From Citrobacter sp. Cu233 (GTDB lineage: Bacteria > Pseudomonadota > Gammaproteobacteria > Enterobacterales > Enterobacteriaceae): a stretch of DNA of 38,893 nt. Of the stretch, positions 37,365-38,893 are shown one piece after another (within the stretch, counting starts at the first letter, position 1; every line of letters starts with the position of its first letter). The position numbers were made by a program, and so were the translations under genes. The notes under the pieces were generated by a model. That model saw nothing but the letters and a program-made list of their open reading frames with translations, made no database searches and was not told where the DNA came from. The stretch covers positions 1-38,893 of the forward strand of contig NZ_JAOWIF010000029.1 of assembly GCF_030332225.1 (NCBI RefSeq), written 5' to 3'.

Positions 37365-37718
37365 GTGGCTGATTTCGATAATCTGTTCGATGCGGCCATT
37401 TCCCGCGCAGACGAAACGATACGCGGGTACATGGGCTCGTTAGCCACCATTACGTCCGGCGTGCAAGCCGGTGATGTGCTGCGTGGTGTTTTTGATGATC
37501 CGGAAAACATCGGCTATGCGGGGCTGGGGGTTCGTGTGGAAGGCTCCAGCCCGTCGCTGTTCGTTCGGTCTGATGCGGTGGCACAACTGCGGCGTGGTGA
37601 TGTGCTGACCATCGGTGGTGAAAGTTTCTGGATAGACAGAATTTCGCCGGACGATGGTGGCAGCTGCTATCTGTGGCTTGGACGTGGCGCCCCACCTGCG
37701 GGAAACCGGCGCCGTTGA
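37365..37718 (+). CDS. FII: Lambda head-tail joining protein FII
   Basis: Caps the DNA-filled head and forms the site where the tail attaches. The start is GTG 37365 (VADFDNLFDAAISRADETIR), giving 117 residues, the lambda length; CGGGAGG lies upstream. The match to lambda FII is high across the protein (for example SSPSLFVRSDAVAQLRRGD and SPDDGGSCYLWLGRG). It ends 10 bp before the Z start. Intact, but without function in this remnant. Confidence 0.93.
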   Translation: MADFDNLFDAAISRADETIRGYMGSLATITSGVQAGDVLRGVFDDPENIGYAGLGVRVEGSSPSLFVRSDAVAQLRRGDVLTIGGESFWIDRISPDDGGSCYLWLGRGAPPAGNRRR

Positions 37719-38088
37719 AGGAGGGCACTTGTCTATAAAAGGCCTCGAGCAGGCGGTAGAGAACCTCAGCCGCATCAGCAATACGGCAGTACCGGGGGCT
37801 GCTGCAATGGCCATTAACCGGGTTGCCTCATCGGCAATGGCGCAGTCTGCGTCTCAGGTTGCCCGTGAGACGAAGGTACGGCGGAAACTGGTCAAAGAAA
37901 GGGCAAAGCTGAAAAGGGCCACAGTCAACAATCCACAGGCCAGAATCACTGTCAATCGTGGTGATTTACCGGTGATTAAGCTGGGTAACGCGAGGGTCGT
38001 GTTGTCCCGCCGTAAGCGCAGGAAAAAAGGGCAACGTTCTTCGCTGAAAGGCGGCGGCAGTGTTCTTGTTGTGGGGAATCGCCGTACT

Positions 38089-38109
38089 CACATATCAGCT
38101 TCTTCAAAC
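38089..38109 (-). other. 21-bp scrap of the dinI-like gene at the Z breakpoint
   Basis: Bases 38089-38109 match 352-372, inside dinI-like fragment 1, in 20 of 21 positions (minus-strand codons FEEADM). The scrap lies exactly where gpZ homology ends. Confidence 0.5.
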
Positions 38110-38144
38110 CTTATCCTTTTTCTGTATTGCTGGTCGTTGAGGAC

Positions 38145-38248
38145 AAATACAGTCAGAATTTCGCTGTATTTCCTGAATTTAGCACGTTTTGCCCTCGCCA
38201 GTGGTTTCTGTCATGTCACCCTCCATAGCTCTGTTTCATCAAACCGGA
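38145..38248. promoter_or_regulatory. Control region shared with the AraC/recombinase locus (copy 2)
   Basis: Homologous to 23714-23813. It contains a perfect dyad AAATACAG-N11-CTGTATTT (38145-38152, 38164-38171) and the identical block GCTCTGTTTCATCAAACCGG just before the recombinase start. Here no AraC gene remains to the left. Confidence 0.65.
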
Positions 38249-38255
38249 GCAATGA

Positions 38256-38893
38256 ATGTCTTCCCGAAAATTTCTCACCCACCATGAAGTTTCTTTGCTG
38301 CTGCAGGCAGTGGTGACCAGCCGTCACCCTGAACGCGACACCTGTATGATACTCCTGGCCTTTCTCCACGGACTTCGGGTCAGTGAACTGCTGTCACTGC
38401 GGCTTGCTGACCTTGAACTTGTATCCCGAAAACTGTGTGTCCGGCGTCTCAAAAACGGGTTCAGTACCGTTCATCCTTTACTGGCAGAAGAGGTGAAATG
38501 CCTCAGAAGCTGGCTTGGGGCCAGGGAAACGATTACATCTCCGGCTGCAGAAGAAGAAGGGGACTGGCTTTTTATTTCCCGGTCGGGACGTCCGCTTACC
38601 CGTCAGCGGTTCTATGACCTGCTGGCTGATGCCGGGAGGAAAGCCGGACTGGCTGTCTCTGTCCACCCCCATATGCTCAGGCATGGCTGTGGTTATGCGC
38701 TGGCGGATAATGGTATTGATACGCGGCTGATTCAGGATTATCTGGGACACCGGAATATCCGGCATACGGTGATTTATACGGCTTCAAATTCGGCCCGTTT
38801 TGAGCGGGTATGGAATCGGTCAAAAAAGGGGAAAAAGCAACTTTTTGACCCAAACTGTAAACTGCCTGTATTGCATCCACAAATGTTAAAAAA
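38256..38893 (+). CDS. Fim-type tyrosine recombinase, 3' end outside window
   Basis: Open from ATG 38256 (MSSRKFLTHHEVSLLLQAV) to the window end, 212 codons without a stop. Catalytic residues: Arg in FLHGLRVSELLSLRL, HxxR in HPHMLRHGCGYALA, His in YLGHRNIRHT, and Tyr in VIYTASN. It is closer to FimB/FimE than the enzyme at 22283 (NGFSTVHPLL, WLFISRSGRPLTRQRFYDLL). A GGAGCA lies a few bases upstream; ATG 38252 is out of frame. A basic tail (RSKKGKKQ) extends past the catalytic domain. Any invertible target must lie beyond the window or in the dyad upstream. Confidence 0.88.
   Translation, partial: MSSRKFLTHHEVSLLLQAVVTSRHPERDTCMILLAFLHGLRVSELLSLRLADLELVSRKLCVRRLKNGFSTVHPLLAEEVKCLRSWLGARETITSPAAEEEGDWLFISRSGRPLTRQRFYDLLADAGRKAGLAVSVHPHMLRHGCGYALADNGIDTRLIQDYLGHRNIRHTVIYTASNSARFERVWNRSKKGKKQLFDPNCKLPVLHPQMLK

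Larger units (their letters stand above)
37729..38316 (+). pseudogene. Z: Lambda minor tail protein gpZ, truncated and fused to foreign DNA
   Basis: Starts at TTG 37729 (LSIKGLEQAVENLSRIS) with AAGGAGGG 4 bases upstream. About 119 residues match lambda gpZ, to GGGSVLVVGNRR. Then the frame enters unrelated sequence (THISASSNLILFLYCW and on) and stops at 38316. Lambda gpZ has 192 residues. The joint at about 38088 begins with a 21-bp dinI-like scrap. All later tail genes are missing. Confidence 0.88.

Overview
This is a chromosomal window from an enterobacterium of the genus Escherichia. The housekeeping blocks potA-pepT-roxA-phoQ-phoP and purB-hflD-mnmA-nudJ-rluE-icd have E. coli K-12 gene order and near-K-12 proteins. 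PhoQ and the nickel transporter diverge visibly from K-12, and PhoQ shares several residues with Salmonella, so a non-coli Escherichia (E. fergusonii or E. albertii type) is more likely than E. coli itself. That placement, and every family comparison below, is from memory of the families; no search was run.

Layout. (1) 1-7174: accessory DNA with a phage-protein tail fragment, yagU between two copies of a dinI-like 3' fragment, and a full nikEDCBA nickel-import operon on the minus strand with a perfect NikR operator. It abuts the last codons of potB, so potC and potD are not where they belong. (2) 7175-14039: potB, potA, pepT, roxA, phoQ, phoP. (3) 14089 to about 24060: an island whose left edge cuts into the phoP promoter. 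It holds an integrase remnant, arsRBC with an arsH remnant, a DUF1963 gene, an unknown gene, another dinI-like pseudogene, a YeeA-like FUSC protein, a Fim-type recombinase and a Rob-like AraC regulator. (4) 24085-29986: REP elements, then purB to icd. (5) 29987-38893: remains of a lambdoid prophage at icd (the phage 21/e14 site). It contains an IS1182-type element, an AT-rich two-gene cassette, a truncated lambda-type integrase fused to the 3' half of capsid gene E, then FI, FII and a truncated Z, and finally a second Fim-type recombinase that runs off the end.

The most interesting system is the cassette at 32106-35270. The first gene encodes a DarT-like (DUF4433) DNA ADP-ribosyltransferase fused to an HD phosphohydrolase domain. 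The second encodes a DarG-like macrodomain, with the catalytic-type lysine, fused to a DprA/SLOG-like Rossmann domain instead of the usual DarG C-terminus. Several very small ORFs lie between them. It sits between icd and int, a likely cargo position, and is flanked by imperfect 23-bp direct repeats. I read it as a variant DarTG-type toxin-antitoxin or anti-phage system.

The core genes work as usual: polyamine uptake (pot), tripeptide cleavage (pepT), ribosomal-protein hydroxylation (roxA), Mg2+/acid/peptide sensing (phoPQ), purine synthesis (purB), tRNA thiolation (mnmA), and the TCA cycle (icd). Three junctions could alter core functions: the broken potB end, the lost PhoP box upstream of phoP, and the replaced DNA between icd and int.
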